This document shows, in pieces, positions 1 through 6,688 of a stretch of DNA of 12,887 nucleotides; position 1 is the first letter of the stretch, and every line of letters begins with the position of its first letter. Below the pieces are notes generated by a model that saw only the letters and a program-made list of their open reading frames with translations, was not told the origin of the DNA and searched no databases. The DNA comes from DATGLE01 sp035294325 (GTDB taxonomy: Bacteria > Chloroflexota > Ktedonobacteria > Ktedonobacterales > Ktedonobacteraceae), in contig DATGLE010000054.1 of the NCBI GenBank assembly GCA_035294325.1, positions 1 to 12,887 on the forward strand, written 5' to 3'. The translations under genes were made by a program, and so were the position numbers.

Positions 1-1103
1 AGAGCGCTCATTAATGCGTGGAAGGCTGGCTTTGGGTGATAATTCTGGTCGTAGATGAGCGGCTCGTCCGCGTGGCCGGTTGCCGCCGGAATCCAGGAGT
101 AGCGATCCGTAAAGCCCCACATGACGAACGCCTCGCACGCCGAGACGGCCAGGCACGCAGCCATCATGTCATGATAGACCTGCGCCTGTGCCTGTAACTT
201 TTCGGCCAGGGGACGGGGATCGCCCTGGATCTCCACATCCATCTCCGTAATTTGCACCTTCAAGCCCAGAGCGGCCAGGCGTTGCATGTTCGCAATCACA
301 TCCTGCTCGGAGGGCGGATCCGTTATGCTGACGTGCATCTGCAAGCCTACGCCATAAATGGGCACACCCCGCTGCACCAGTCCTTTCACCAGGTTGTAGA
401 TCGCGTTCGACTTTGCGCCCAGTCCGTCGCCGCCATAATCATTATAGAATAGATGCACCTGTGGATCGGCCTGGTGCGCCCAGCGGAAGGCCCAATCAAT
501 ATAGTCGGGGCCGATATCCTGCATCCAGATCGAATTGCGCAGCGTATCAGTGCCATCGGCGATTGCCTCGTTGACGACATCCCAGGCAATGAGCTTGCCG
601 CGATAATGCGATACCACGGTCATGATATGATCCTTGAGGATTGCCATCAGTTGCGTGCGCGAGAACGAGCCGTTCGCCAACCAGGGGGGCAACGAGCGAT
701 ACCATACCAGGTTGTGGCCGCGCACCACCATACCGTGGGCGCGTGCGAAGGCGACAATGGCATCTCCGTCAGCGAACGTATACTCACCGGGGTTCGGTTC
801 GAGCGCATCAAATTTCATCGCGTTCTCCGGCGTGACCTCATCAAACTCTTGAGCCAGCGTGGTCCCATATATAGGATCGCTGCGCAACTGACTTACGCCC
901 ACAGCCGATCCGATCAGGATGCCGCGCCGCTGAGCTGCTTCGCGCAACGTTGTGGGGGGCGCAAGCGTCGGCAGGGGCGCTACCACGCCGGTGAAGGGCT
1001 GCGCGGTAGGAGTTGGCGTGACAGGGGCGGCGGACTGCCACGGAAGCGAACATGATGATAGGAGACATACCAGTATTAACAATGCGCATATTCTATATTT
1101 CAC
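1..1103 (-). CDS. GH10 endo-1,4-beta-xylanase, lipoprotein (3' end beyond window)
   Basis: Secreted, lipid-anchored glycoside hydrolase family 10 enzyme expected to cleave beta-1,4-xylan by a retaining mechanism. The GTG start at 1103 is chosen because a GGGAG ribosome site lies 9 bases upstream and because it opens a lipoprotein signal: VKYR, a hydrophobic run, then lipobox LSSC with the lipidated Cys at residue 18. A Pro/Thr-rich linker (about 24-52) leads to the GH10 barrel. Family motifs seen are ENAMKFDALEP (93-103), GHNLVWY (129-135), WDVVNEA with acid/base Glu179, GLQMHVS (253-259) and ITEMDV with nucleophile Glu287. The last visible residues (HPKPAFHALMSAL) resemble the end of the GH10 fold, so little is missing. 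No carbohydrate-binding module is visible. Tyr135 sits where many GH10 enzymes have a His after the Trp. An ATG at 1089 lies in another frame and lacks the signal. Substrate is inferred from family. Confidence 0.94.
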   Translation of the reverse strand, partial: MKYRICALLILVCLLSSCSLPWQSAAPVTPTPTAQPFTGVVAPLPTLAPPTTLREAAQRRGILIGSAVGVSQLRSDPIYGTTLAQEFDEVTPENAMKFDALEPNPGEYTFADGDAIVAFARAHGMVVRGHNLVWYRSLPPWLANGSFSRTQLMAILKDHIMTVVSHYRGKLIAWDVVNEAIADGTDTLRNSIWMQDIGPDYIDWAFRWAHQADPQVHLFYNDYGGDGLGAKSNAIYNLVKGLVQRGVPIYGVGLQMHVSITDPPSEQDVIANMQRLAALGLKVQITEMDVEIQGDPRPLAEKLQAQAQVYHDMMAACLAVSACEAFVMWGFTDRYSWIPAATGHADEPLIYDQNYHPKPAFHALMSA

Positions 1104-1127
1104 AGAAATATTCTCCCGGAGGTTATA

Positions 1128-1150
1128 GCAAACTATATAATTAATTTTGC
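1128..1150. promoter_or_regulatory. Possible promoter/operator of the xylanase gene
   Basis: The AT-rich stretch just upstream of the xylanase ribosome site holds an imperfect inverted repeat: GCAAA and TTTGC arms around an AT core, 8 of 11 pairs matching. On the leftward strand it includes TATAGT, a plausible -10 hexamer about 30 bases before the GTG start. No convincing -35 is visible. Control by a sugar-responsive repressor would suit a xylanase but is a guess. Confidence 0.28.
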
Positions 1151-1190
1151 ATGGAAATAGAAAATCGGGGGGCTACCGCACGCTCCCTCA

Positions 1191-1208
1191 GGGGGCCTGC
1201 CGGCCCCC
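1191..1208 (-). terminator. GC hairpin after the aldo/keto reductase
   Basis: Eleven bases past the reductase stop, GGGGGCC and GGCCCCC form a 7-bp stem with a TGCC loop. On the leftward strand a T-rich tract (GATTTTCTATTTCC) follows about 25 bases later rather than immediately, so this is a weak intrinsic terminator or a stabilising 3' hairpin. It separates the reductase from the xylanase gene. Confidence 0.45.
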
Positions 1209-1219
1209 GTATCCTCGCG

Positions 1220-2224
1220 CTAACGGAAAGCCAGACCTCTATCGCGCTCGCGCGGCAACTCATACCAGAGGTCGTTGCATATGGCGCGCACCTCGTCGTT
1301 GAGCGTAAGATCTACGGCAGGCAAGGTCTGATCGAGTTGCTCCGGCTTGCTGGCGCCGACAATCGCCGAGGTGATCCCCGCCTGCTCCAGCACCCAGGCA
1401 ATCGCTACCTGTGCCACCTGAAGATTGTGCTCATCGCAAAAGCTCTTTAGCCGCTCCGCCGCCCGCATCTGCGGCTCCTGCCAGTAGCGGCGGCGATACA
1501 GCTCCCCTGCCCGCTCAAGGCTAAAGCGCGTTCCCTCTTCAGGTGCCTGCCCGGAGCGATAACGGCCCGTCAGCACACCGCCAGCGAGCGGATTGTAGCA
1601 AATGACGCCGATGCCCTGATCGATGGCTAATGGCAGTAACTCGGCCTCAATATGCCGGTAGAGTAGATTATAACGCGGCTGTACACAATCAAAACGGGCC
1701 AGGCCAAGTTTATCACTGATCCAGAGCGCCTTGCACAATTCCCAGGCTGGATAATTCGAGCAGCCAATGTAGCGCACCTTGCCGCTATGCACCAGGTCAT
1801 CGAGCGCGCGCAGCGTCTCCTCAAGCGGCGTCTCTGGATCGGGCGCGTGGATCTGGTACAGGTCGATGTAGTCCGTATTCAGGCGCCGCAGGCTCGCCTC
1901 TACCGCCTGCAAAATATGTTTGCGCGATGCTCCTTGCTCGTTAGGGCCGCTCCCCATCTGCGAACGGCACTTGGTAGCCAGCACAATCTGTTCGCGGCGC
2001 CCTTTGAGCCAGCGCCCGATGTATTCTTCCGTGCGCCCAACCATCTCCAGGCTGCCCCCCAGCGGATAGGCATCGGCGGTATCAAAAAAGGTCACGCCCG
2101 CCGCGAAAGCCTTATCCATAATGGCGCGCGAAGTCGCTTCGTCACATTGATTGCCAAAGGTCATCGTCCCCAGGCAGATCGCCGACACTTTCAGTCCGGT
2201 ACGCCCCAGACGTTTTATCCGCAC
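1220..2224 (-). CDS. Aldo/keto reductase
   Basis: Cytoplasmic NAD(P)H-dependent oxidoreductase of the aldo/keto reductase superfamily, 334 residues, the usual size for a single (alpha/beta)8 barrel. From the chosen start the catalytic tetrad is visible: Asp48 and Tyr53 (FDTADAY), Lys85 (LATKC) and His126 (YQIHAP). Other family motifs are RLGRTGLKVS at the N terminus, VRYIGCSNY (150-158) and IVGASKPEQL near the C terminus, which usually contacts the cofactor phosphate. The GTG start at 2224 is preferred because AAAGGGG lies 7 bases upstream and because homologues begin close to the RLGRTGLKVS motif. The upstream ATG at 2290 in the same frame would add 22 unlikely residues. The physiological substrate cannot be told from sequence. 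It is probably its own transcription unit, since hairpins lie on both sides. Confidence 0.94.
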   Translation of the reverse strand: MRIKRLGRTGLKVSAICLGTMTFGNQCDEATSRAIMDKAFAAGVTFFDTADAYPLGGSLEMVGRTEEYIGRWLKGRREQIVLATKCRSQMGSGPNEQGASRKHILQAVEASLRRLNTDYIDLYQIHAPDPETPLEETLRALDDLVHSGKVRYIGCSNYPAWELCKALWISDKLGLARFDCVQPRYNLLYRHIEAELLPLAIDQGIGVICYNPLAGGVLTGRYRSGQAPEEGTRFSLERAGELYRRRYWQEPQMRAAERLKSFCDEHNLQVAQVAIAWVLEQAGITSAIVGASKPEQLDQTLPAVDLTLNDEVRAICNDLWYELPRERDRGLAFR

Positions 2225-2325
2225 AATATATCCCCTTTCTTGAACTATCCCCTGCGTCTCTATTCCGCATAATCTCCCATAGCATACCACAAGAGCGCCC
2301 GGCTGAGATCCTTATCCCCCATATA

Positions 2326-2452
2326 GGCAGGGCTATGTAATGCTCGCCAGAAGCGGGGTCAAGGGGGCGGCAGCCCCTTTGCGGGGCGCGGGGTGTCCCC
2401 GCCCAGACTCTTCCTTTCGGGCGTAGCGTGGGGAGCATTACATAGCTCTGCC
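2326..2452. repeat. MITE-like palindromic element, 20-bp terminal inverted repeats
   Basis: The ends GGCAGGGCTATGTAATGCTC (2326-2345) and its near-perfect inverse (2433-2452, one mismatch) bracket an 87-bp GC-rich core. The core contains smaller hairpins: GGGGC/GCCCC at 2364-2377 and GCGGGG-TGT-CCCCGC at 2388-2402. No open reading frame of interest is present. The nested structure suits a non-autonomous miniature element or a REP-like dispersed repeat. There is no second copy in this window. Confidence 0.6.
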
Positions 2453-2531
2453 ATACAGGCAAGAGCAGGTCTGATTCTCAGCAGCTCCGCCTACTCTCGC
2501 CGGGCCTTTGCGCGGCTCCGCTGCGCAAGGG

Positions 2532-2590
2532 GAGAGTATAGTGAGTGAAAAAAGTGCGCAGCGCACACTTTTTTCACTCACTATACTCTC
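2532..2590. terminator. Long perfect hairpin, bidirectional-terminator form
   Basis: Two exact 25-bp arms flank a nine-base loop that itself contains GCGC-type pairing. The GC core is preceded by AAAAAA and followed by TTTTTT on both strands, the layout of a two-way intrinsic terminator, and the stem continues beyond the A/T tracts. No gene end is nearby: the flanking genes diverge from this region. It may insulate the two promoters or mark a lost gene. Confidence 0.6.
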
Positions 2591-2740
2591 TCAGGCGAGC
2601 GCCGCAGGCGCGAGGACTACTGAGCATTCACAAGCCTGTGATGAAACCCTCGGGGCGCTTCACGCGTGGTTTATATAAGCAGGCAGACTCATGTTTAGCA
2701 TAATTTTCAATAGATGAGCTAGCAAGGAACGGAGGGAAAC

Positions 2741-3538
2741 ATGGTAAAATCTGGTGGAATGAACCAGACTACAACTGACAGAGCCAAAGGGGCCGCTCTG
2801 TCTACTTATGCCAATGTCATGGATGTGGCCCAGTCAGGATACGCCACCGCGAAAGATACCGCTCAATCCACGTATGCCAACCTCCAGAAAGGCGTACAAT
2901 CGAGTATGGACAGGATCCAGGCCGCCCTGGTAATCGGCTCCAGCCTGGCGCAAATTCTGCTCAACCTGAATAAAAGAAGTGCGCAGAAGAATTTGAAGAA
3001 AGCGCAGAAGAATCTAAGGAAGACGCAGAAGAAGGCGCAGAAGAATCTTGGCGGCCTGCCTGACACGCTGCAAGAGACCATTGGCACCGGCCTCTCCAAA
3101 ACCCAGGATGTCCTGCAAACGGGCATGAGCGTGGCTCAGGCAGCCTTTACGCAAAATGTCCAGAGCGCGCAGGAGAACCTGCGCAAGGCCCAGAAGAGCC
3201 TCGCGGATATGCAGTCCACGTTGCAAGGCACCATCGGCACCGGCCTCTCCAGAACCCAGGATGTCATGTCGCGGACGCAGGATGTTCTCGGTAAGAGTTC
3301 CAGAACGGCCAGCAAGAAGCTCCAGCAGGCGGCCAGCACGGCACAGAGCCTGAAAGAGTCGGCTCAGGACCGGTATGCCAGCTACGTCCGCAAACGTAAG
3401 CGGGCGCGCTTCCTCTTCCGCTGCGGGCTGGTGGCGGGGGTAGTCCTGGCTCTGCTGTATACACCCGTTACCGGCAAGGAGGTTCGCGGGCGGCTGGCGC
3501 AGACCTGGCAGCAAATTCGCGCGTTCTTCAAGATGTAA
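2741..3538 (+). CDS. YtxH-like membrane protein with amphipathic repeats
   Basis: 265-residue protein. ATG 2741 follows GGAGG at good spacing. The first 215 residues are rich in Gln, Ala, Lys and Ser and look like long amphipathic helices. STYAN occurs at 21-25 and 43-47. A larger repeat carries LQETIGTGLSKTQDVL (110-125) and LQGTIGTGLSRTQDVM (161-176), 51 residues apart, each preceded by a QxNLRKxQK-type segment; the repeat is also obvious in the DNA. A very basic patch (RKRKRARFLFR, 217-227) leads into one membrane helix (about 228-241), then TPVTGKEVRGRL. This matches the end of YtxH/general-stress family proteins, whose signature is a Gly-rich helix followed by a P-x-x-GKE-x-R motif. The N-terminal part is far longer than in typical YtxH proteins of about 100 residues. 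A role in envelope or desiccation stress is inference. Confidence 0.85.
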   Translation: MVKSGGMNQTTTDRAKGAALSTYANVMDVAQSGYATAKDTAQSTYANLQKGVQSSMDRIQAALVIGSSLAQILLNLNKRSAQKNLKKAQKNLRKTQKKAQKNLGGLPDTLQETIGTGLSKTQDVLQTGMSVAQAAFTQNVQSAQENLRKAQKSLADMQSTLQGTIGTGLSRTQDVMSRTQDVLGKSSRTASKKLQQAASTAQSLKESAQDRYASYVRKRKRARFLFRCGLVAGVVLALLYTPVTGKEVRGRLAQTWQQIRAFFKM

Positions 3539-3543
3539 TGCCG

Positions 3544-3609
3544 CCGGCATAAATATGATTGCAGGCATGCTGCGCGAGCGCAGCATGCCTGCAATCATAT
3601 TTATGCCGG
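3544..3609. terminator. Convergent-gene hairpin, 31-bp perfect arms
   Basis: Arms at 3544-3574 and 3579-3609 are exact complements around a CGAG loop. It starts 6 bases after the YtxH-like stop, and its right arm contains the last two codons and the TAA of the leftward sigma factor gene. It would fold in transcripts from either side. The 3' flank has no run of T, so termination would depend on the stem rather than a classic U-tract. Confidence 0.65.
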
Positions 3610-4230
3610 TATTATCTGGACCTGCGCCACCAGCATCTTACGCAAAAGTGCCTTCGCACGGTGAAAGTAGGTTTTAGCCGTCGCCTCCGGCATGCCCAGC
3701 GACCTGCCGATCTCTGAGAAGCTCAACTGAGAAACGTAGCGCAGGAGCACTACGGCGCGAAACCTGGGCGGAAGGGACTGGATGGCCCGCTGCAACACCT
3801 GCTGCAAATCATGGAGTTCTGCCAGATCCTCGGGCAATGGGCCGGGATCAGGCATATCGCCGACGAACAGGACCTCGCCATCGCTGGTCTCTATCTCCAG
3901 TTGCGACAGGTGAATGGCGTGCCTGCGCCTGCGCCGCAGCTCATCCACACAGCAGTGCCGTGCTACCTGAAATAGCCAGGGCTTGAAAGGATCTCCCCGG
4001 CTCAGCTTTGGCAAGGAAGTGTAAAAACGCATAAATACTTGCTGCACCACGTCGCAAGCCTGGTCATGATCGCCGAGAAAATGATAGGCGAAATTAAATA
4101 ATGGCGTGTTGTATTTCTGCACAAGAGCTTCAAAAGCTCCGGGGTCGCCTTCGAGTATTTGTTGAGCTAATAGTCCATCTGAGAGATCTGCCGGTGGCCT
4201 GTCCAGGTGTAGAGACGCTTGAGTAAACAC
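3601..4230 (-). CDS. ECF-type RNA polymerase sigma factor
   Basis: 209-residue alternative sigma factor that would direct RNA polymerase to a specific promoter set. Sigma region 2 spans about 32-104: AFEALVQKYNTPLFNFAYHF, then the DQACDVVQQVFMRFY helix and PWLFQVARHCCVDELRRRRRH for -10 recognition. An acidic linker follows (about 115-140). Region 4 (about 142-200) has LPPRFRAVVLLRYVSQLSF, then the helix-turn-helix FSEIGRSLGMPEATAKTYFHRAKALLRK. No region 1 or 3 is present, as expected for ECF sigmas. The GTG start at 4230 is supported by GAGGAG seven bases upstream. No anti-sigma gene adjoins it, so how its activity is controlled is unclear. The gene converges on the YtxH-like stress protein and its stop codon lies inside the shared palindrome. 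Confidence 0.93.
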   Translation of the reverse strand: MFTQASLHLDRPPADLSDGLLAQQILEGDPGAFEALVQKYNTPLFNFAYHFLGDHDQACDVVQQVFMRFYTSLPKLSRGDPFKPWLFQVARHCCVDELRRRRRHAIHLSQLEIETSDGEVLFVGDMPDPGPLPEDLAELHDLQQVLQRAIQSLPPRFRAVVLLRYVSQLSFSEIGRSLGMPEATAKTYFHRAKALLRKMLVAQVQIIPA

Positions 4231-4380
4231 AGTAAGCTCCTCGCTTTCTCCGGTGGCGGATAATGGTCGTGTTTTGCTCTCCCCTCTCTTAGCGTAGCGC
4301 CTGATATCAAGAATTACAATGGAATTCTGCCGATAAAAACTCTACTATAAGTGTTTGTAATCAGAAACTTATGTAAAGGA

Positions 4381-4463
4381 TTAAAAGATAAGAATTTTCT
4401 AATTTTTTGCGTGGACCGCCTATGGCGGTCCACGCAAAAAATTAGAAAATTCTTATCTTTTAA
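4381..4463. repeat. 83-bp palindrome with perfect 40-bp arms
   Basis: Positions 4381-4420 and 4424-4463 are exact inverse complements separated by TAT. The core GCGTGGACCGCC-TAT-GGCGGTCCACGC is flanked by TTTTTT on its 5' side and AAAAAA on its 3' side on both strands, the reverse of a classic bidirectional terminator. The outermost arms read TTAAAAGATAAG and CTTATCTTTTAA, giving a T-rich 3' edge on each strand. It begins 9 bases after the Rieske gene stop on the leftward strand, so termination or 3'-end protection is the likely job. It also lies upstream of the sigma factor gene. Confidence 0.7.
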
Positions 4464-4472
4464 CGGAGCCTA

Positions 4473-5417
4473 TCAAGCGTGTTCGAGGCGGCGCAGCTCG
4501 ATCTTTCCATTGCGGAGACGCACAGCAAAGGAGGGCTGCGCATAGACGGCGGGGCTGTTGGCGACGCTGCCATCACACATGCGGAAGCCCGAATTGTGCC
4601 AGGGACAGTAGACGATCCCGTCCTCATATCTCCCCTCATCCAGTGGACCGCCCATATGAGAACAGGTAGCGGCGATGGCGTAAATTGATTGCCCATCTTT
4701 GAGCAGCACGGCAGGAATACCGGCAACATCGACGCGCGTCAGTTTTCCCGGCACCAGATCTTTTTCATCCATAACGGCAACAAAGTCATCTGAGCCGCCC
4801 TCCCAGGCTACGTGGTTTACACCGACACCCGACGAATAGGTCAGTTCACCACCAAGATAGGCGGAATAGAGCGAGATAGCATAGGCAGTCGTTGAGAGTG
4901 CGATAGCAGTGCGGCGCTGGCCTGTGAAGCGCAGGATGGCGGAAGTAGCATTCAATACCGTAATGCCGGTATTGAGAAGCGCATGCAGCATACCAGTACG
5001 CTGCTCGGGGCCATCGGTATCAACCCAGCTCGTCACTCCGGTGACTGCGGAGCCAGCAGCGCCCGCCAGGCCCAACCACATCGACAGGTCGGCTCCTCGC
5101 GCGATCCCATCATCCTGATCGGCCAGCCAGGCCAGGTCAAGCACTAACGTGGCGCTCCAGGAGCCAAGAGGAACATTGACCAGCACCGGATGCAGCGCAT
5201 GGCCCAGCCAGACCCCATTGAGGAAATCCTTGATCCTGTAGGCCGGCTGACCCGGCTGACCATACAGCTTCGCGATCCAGTTCTGGACGGGCTGCGAAAC
5301 TTTATCAAGCCAGGGCATGCGAGCAATCAGATTGCCGCTGAGCTTGCGCAGCGTCGGACTATCGGGCGGTGTTTCTATCCAGCTGCTTTTTGGAACGGTT
5401 GTTACGTTCGAAGCCAT
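4473..5417 (-). CDS. DUF2231-Rieske [2Fe-2S] fusion protein
   Basis: 314-residue protein joining a membrane DUF2231 domain to a C-terminal Rieske iron-sulfur domain. The membrane half (about 70-190) begins with LGHALHPVLVNVPLGSW, typical of DUF2231, and contains roughly four hydrophobic segments. The Rieske half (about 212-310) has C-x-H at Cys252 and His254 (TCSHMGGPL) and C-x2-H at Cys271 and His274 (YCPWHNSGF), the full cluster-ligand set. A single-electron transfer role at the membrane is implied; the partner is unknown. The ATG at 5417 follows AAAGGAG at 7-base spacing; a TTG at 5441 in the same frame is less likely. It is the second gene of a leftward pair, 33 bases after the methyltransferase, and ends at the 4381-4463 palindrome. 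Confidence 0.93.
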   Translation of the reverse strand: MASNVTTVPKSSWIETPPDSPTLRKLSGNLIARMPWLDKVSQPVQNWIAKLYGQPGQPAYRIKDFLNGVWLGHALHPVLVNVPLGSWSATLVLDLAWLADQDDGIARGADLSMWLGLAGAAGSAVTGVTSWVDTDGPEQRTGMLHALLNTGITVLNATSAILRFTGQRRTAIALSTTAYAISLYSAYLGGELTYSSGVGVNHVAWEGGSDDFVAVMDEKDLVPGKLTRVDVAGIPAVLLKDGQSIYAIAATCSHMGGPLDEGRYEDGIVYCPWHNSGFRMCDGSVANSPAVYAQPSFAVRLRNGKIELRRLEHA

Positions 5418-5450
5418 AGAGCATCTCCTTTCACTTCTCAAATACTGTAC

Positions 5451-6419
5451 TTACGGTTTCATCACTTCAAGCCAGCAGTAGTCGCAGGGCGGATTAACGC
5501 CCAGCACGGCGAAGGGAACATCCGCTCGCTGCCTGGTGAGAATATAGCGCGCCACGGCCCTGTTGTGTGCGTAGAAACGACGCGCACAGCGCAGAGCGCT
5601 TTTCAACGAGCGAAAATGCACGCACATCTCGCGATGCACTGGCAGCGCTACATAGTGGAAGCCATGCGCCAGCAGCCACGCATTGTCCTGGGGGCGCGGC
5701 CAGATGAGGATGATCTTTCCGCCCGGTCTGGTGACACGTTTCATCTCGGCCAGCCCTGGCTCACCACCCTGTTCTGGCCTCGCGGTAAAGGCCGAGCATG
5801 AGAGGGCCACATCCACGCTATTGTCGGCCAGCGGCAGCGCTTCGAAGCGCCCGGCCAGCGGGAGAATACGTTCTCCCTGTGCACGTTGAGCCACCTTCTG
5901 CTCCAGGAGCCGCAGCAGGCCGGGCGAAGGCTCGACAGCATACACAAGTGCGGCCCCATAGCCCACGCACTCAAACGCAGCCCGGCCACTGCCCGCCCCG
6001 GCATCGAGCACGGTTTTTCGCGCCAGGTCGGGCGCCAGCCGTTGGAAAATGCCCGGATGCAAATGCTCCCCCTCGGTCAATTCTTCATACAATTCGGGCG
6101 TCTTCCAGTAGGTCAGTTCCCAGAACAGGGCATCGAGGATCTGCTGGCGCGCCCGTTCGCGCTCACAACTGGCAACAGGGCGGCGGAGATGCTGCATAAA
6201 GAGCGCGCGCTGCGCAGGAGGCAGGCTCTGCTTGACCCTCCGCACCAGGGGGCAGGGAACGCCCTGAAGGCCCCATGCCAGCAGTTCAATGCACACGCCA
6301 AAGCTTCCCTCCGTCAGAATTTTGCGCAGGGTATCATCATCAAAGACCATCAGATCTTCGATGTGAAATGGGTTATCAAACAGCGTCTCGTTCCGGGTAA
6401 GCGCCTCGTGACCGGTCAT
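5451..6419 (-). CDS. Class I SAM-dependent methyltransferase
   Basis: 322-residue cytoplasmic enzyme expected to move a methyl group from S-adenosylmethionine to an unidentified acceptor. The Rossmann core begins near 135: motif I VLDAGAGSGR (137-146), acidic residue Glu163 in YAVEP for the ribose, LPLADNSVDVALS (195-207) as motif IV, and a UbiE-like RVTRPGGKIILIWP (228-241). The first 130 residues are a helical extension with no motif I recognise. A Cys-containing C terminus (NPPCDYCWLEVMKP) is unusual. The ATG at 6419 follows a GGGAGAG site; an upstream in-frame start at 6449 looks too early. It is the first gene of the leftward pair with the Rieske protein, which hints at a shared redox or lipid/quinone modification task, unproven. 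Confidence 0.88.
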   Translation of the reverse strand: MTGHEALTRNETLFDNPFHIEDLMVFDDDTLRKILTEGSFGVCIELLAWGLQGVPCPLVRRVKQSLPPAQRALFMQHLRRPVASCERERARQQILDALFWELTYWKTPELYEELTEGEHLHPGIFQRLAPDLARKTVLDAGAGSGRAAFECVGYGAALVYAVEPSPGLLRLLEQKVAQRAQGERILPLAGRFEALPLADNSVDVALSCSAFTARPEQGGEPGLAEMKRVTRPGGKIILIWPRPQDNAWLLAHGFHYVALPVHREMCVHFRSLKSALRCARRFYAHNRAVARYILTRQRADVPFAVLGVNPPCDYCWLEVMKP

Positions 6420-6494
6420 ATATCTCTCCCTCTCCCATCTGCCGTGCATTGCCTCGTATCACATCTACAGGCACGATTATCCCCTGTGAAAAGT

Positions 6495-6516
6495 TTCCCG
6501 GTTTTCCTTCCCGGTT
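6495..6516. repeat. Direct repeat TTCCCGGTT x2 over the -35 region
   Basis: TTCCCGGTT occurs at 6495-6503 and again at 6508-6516, 13 bases apart, and the second copy overlaps the proposed -35 of the kinase promoter. Such spacing can bind a tandem or dimeric regulator, but this is only a pattern match. Confidence 0.35.
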
Positions 6517-6543
6517 GTGTTAATGAGGGTTGTATTATATAAT
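6515..6543 (+). promoter_or_regulatory. Sigma-70-type promoter of the sensor kinase, possibly two-way
   Basis: TTGTGT (6515-6520), a 17-base spacer and a perfect TATAAT (6538-6543) read rightward toward the kinase, leaving a leader of roughly 140 bases. The -10 sits in ATTATATAAT (6534-6543), a perfect palindrome, so the other strand also shows TATAAT, facing the methyltransferase gene. The leftward direction has no good -35. Confidence 0.55.
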
Positions 6544-6688
6544 GTAGATATAGAAGAGCATGTGTAGAGCAGAACTGAGCCGCTACCAAAATTTAGGCAG
6601 AAAACGAAACAGGTGCACAGCGCCAGAGTATTATGCTCCATACCAGCAATAGCGTCAGGAAGAATATACAACGTGAAAGGGGCCTTTT

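Larger units (their letters stand above)
2225..2740. other. 516-bp divergent intergenic region
   Basis: No supported gene lies between the leftward reductase and the rightward YtxH-like gene. It holds a palindromic repeat element (2326-2452), a short hairpin with bulged CCTTTGCGC / GCGCAAGG arms (2505-2530) and a long perfect hairpin (2532-2590). The heptamer TACTCTC at 2492-2498 could also pair with GAGAGTA at 2533-2539, competing with the base of the long hairpin. The last 100 bases turn AT-rich and contain CATAAT at 2699-2704, a possible -10 for the rightward gene with no clear -35. Confidence 0.6.

Noticed and set aside
453..1055. 200-residue rightward open frame opposite the xylanase gene
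   Set aside because: It is antisense to a clear GH10 coding sequence with intact catalytic motifs and has no recognisable domain.
841..1089. Leftward 82-residue frame with an ATG at the 5' end of the xylanase gene
   Set aside because: It is out of frame with the GH10 domain and lacks a signal peptide. The GTG-initiated frame carries the lipobox and continues into the enzyme.
2142..2462. Leftward frame upstream of the aldo/keto reductase
   Set aside because: It is mostly the translated palindromic element and overlaps the reductase N terminus in another frame; no domain is seen.
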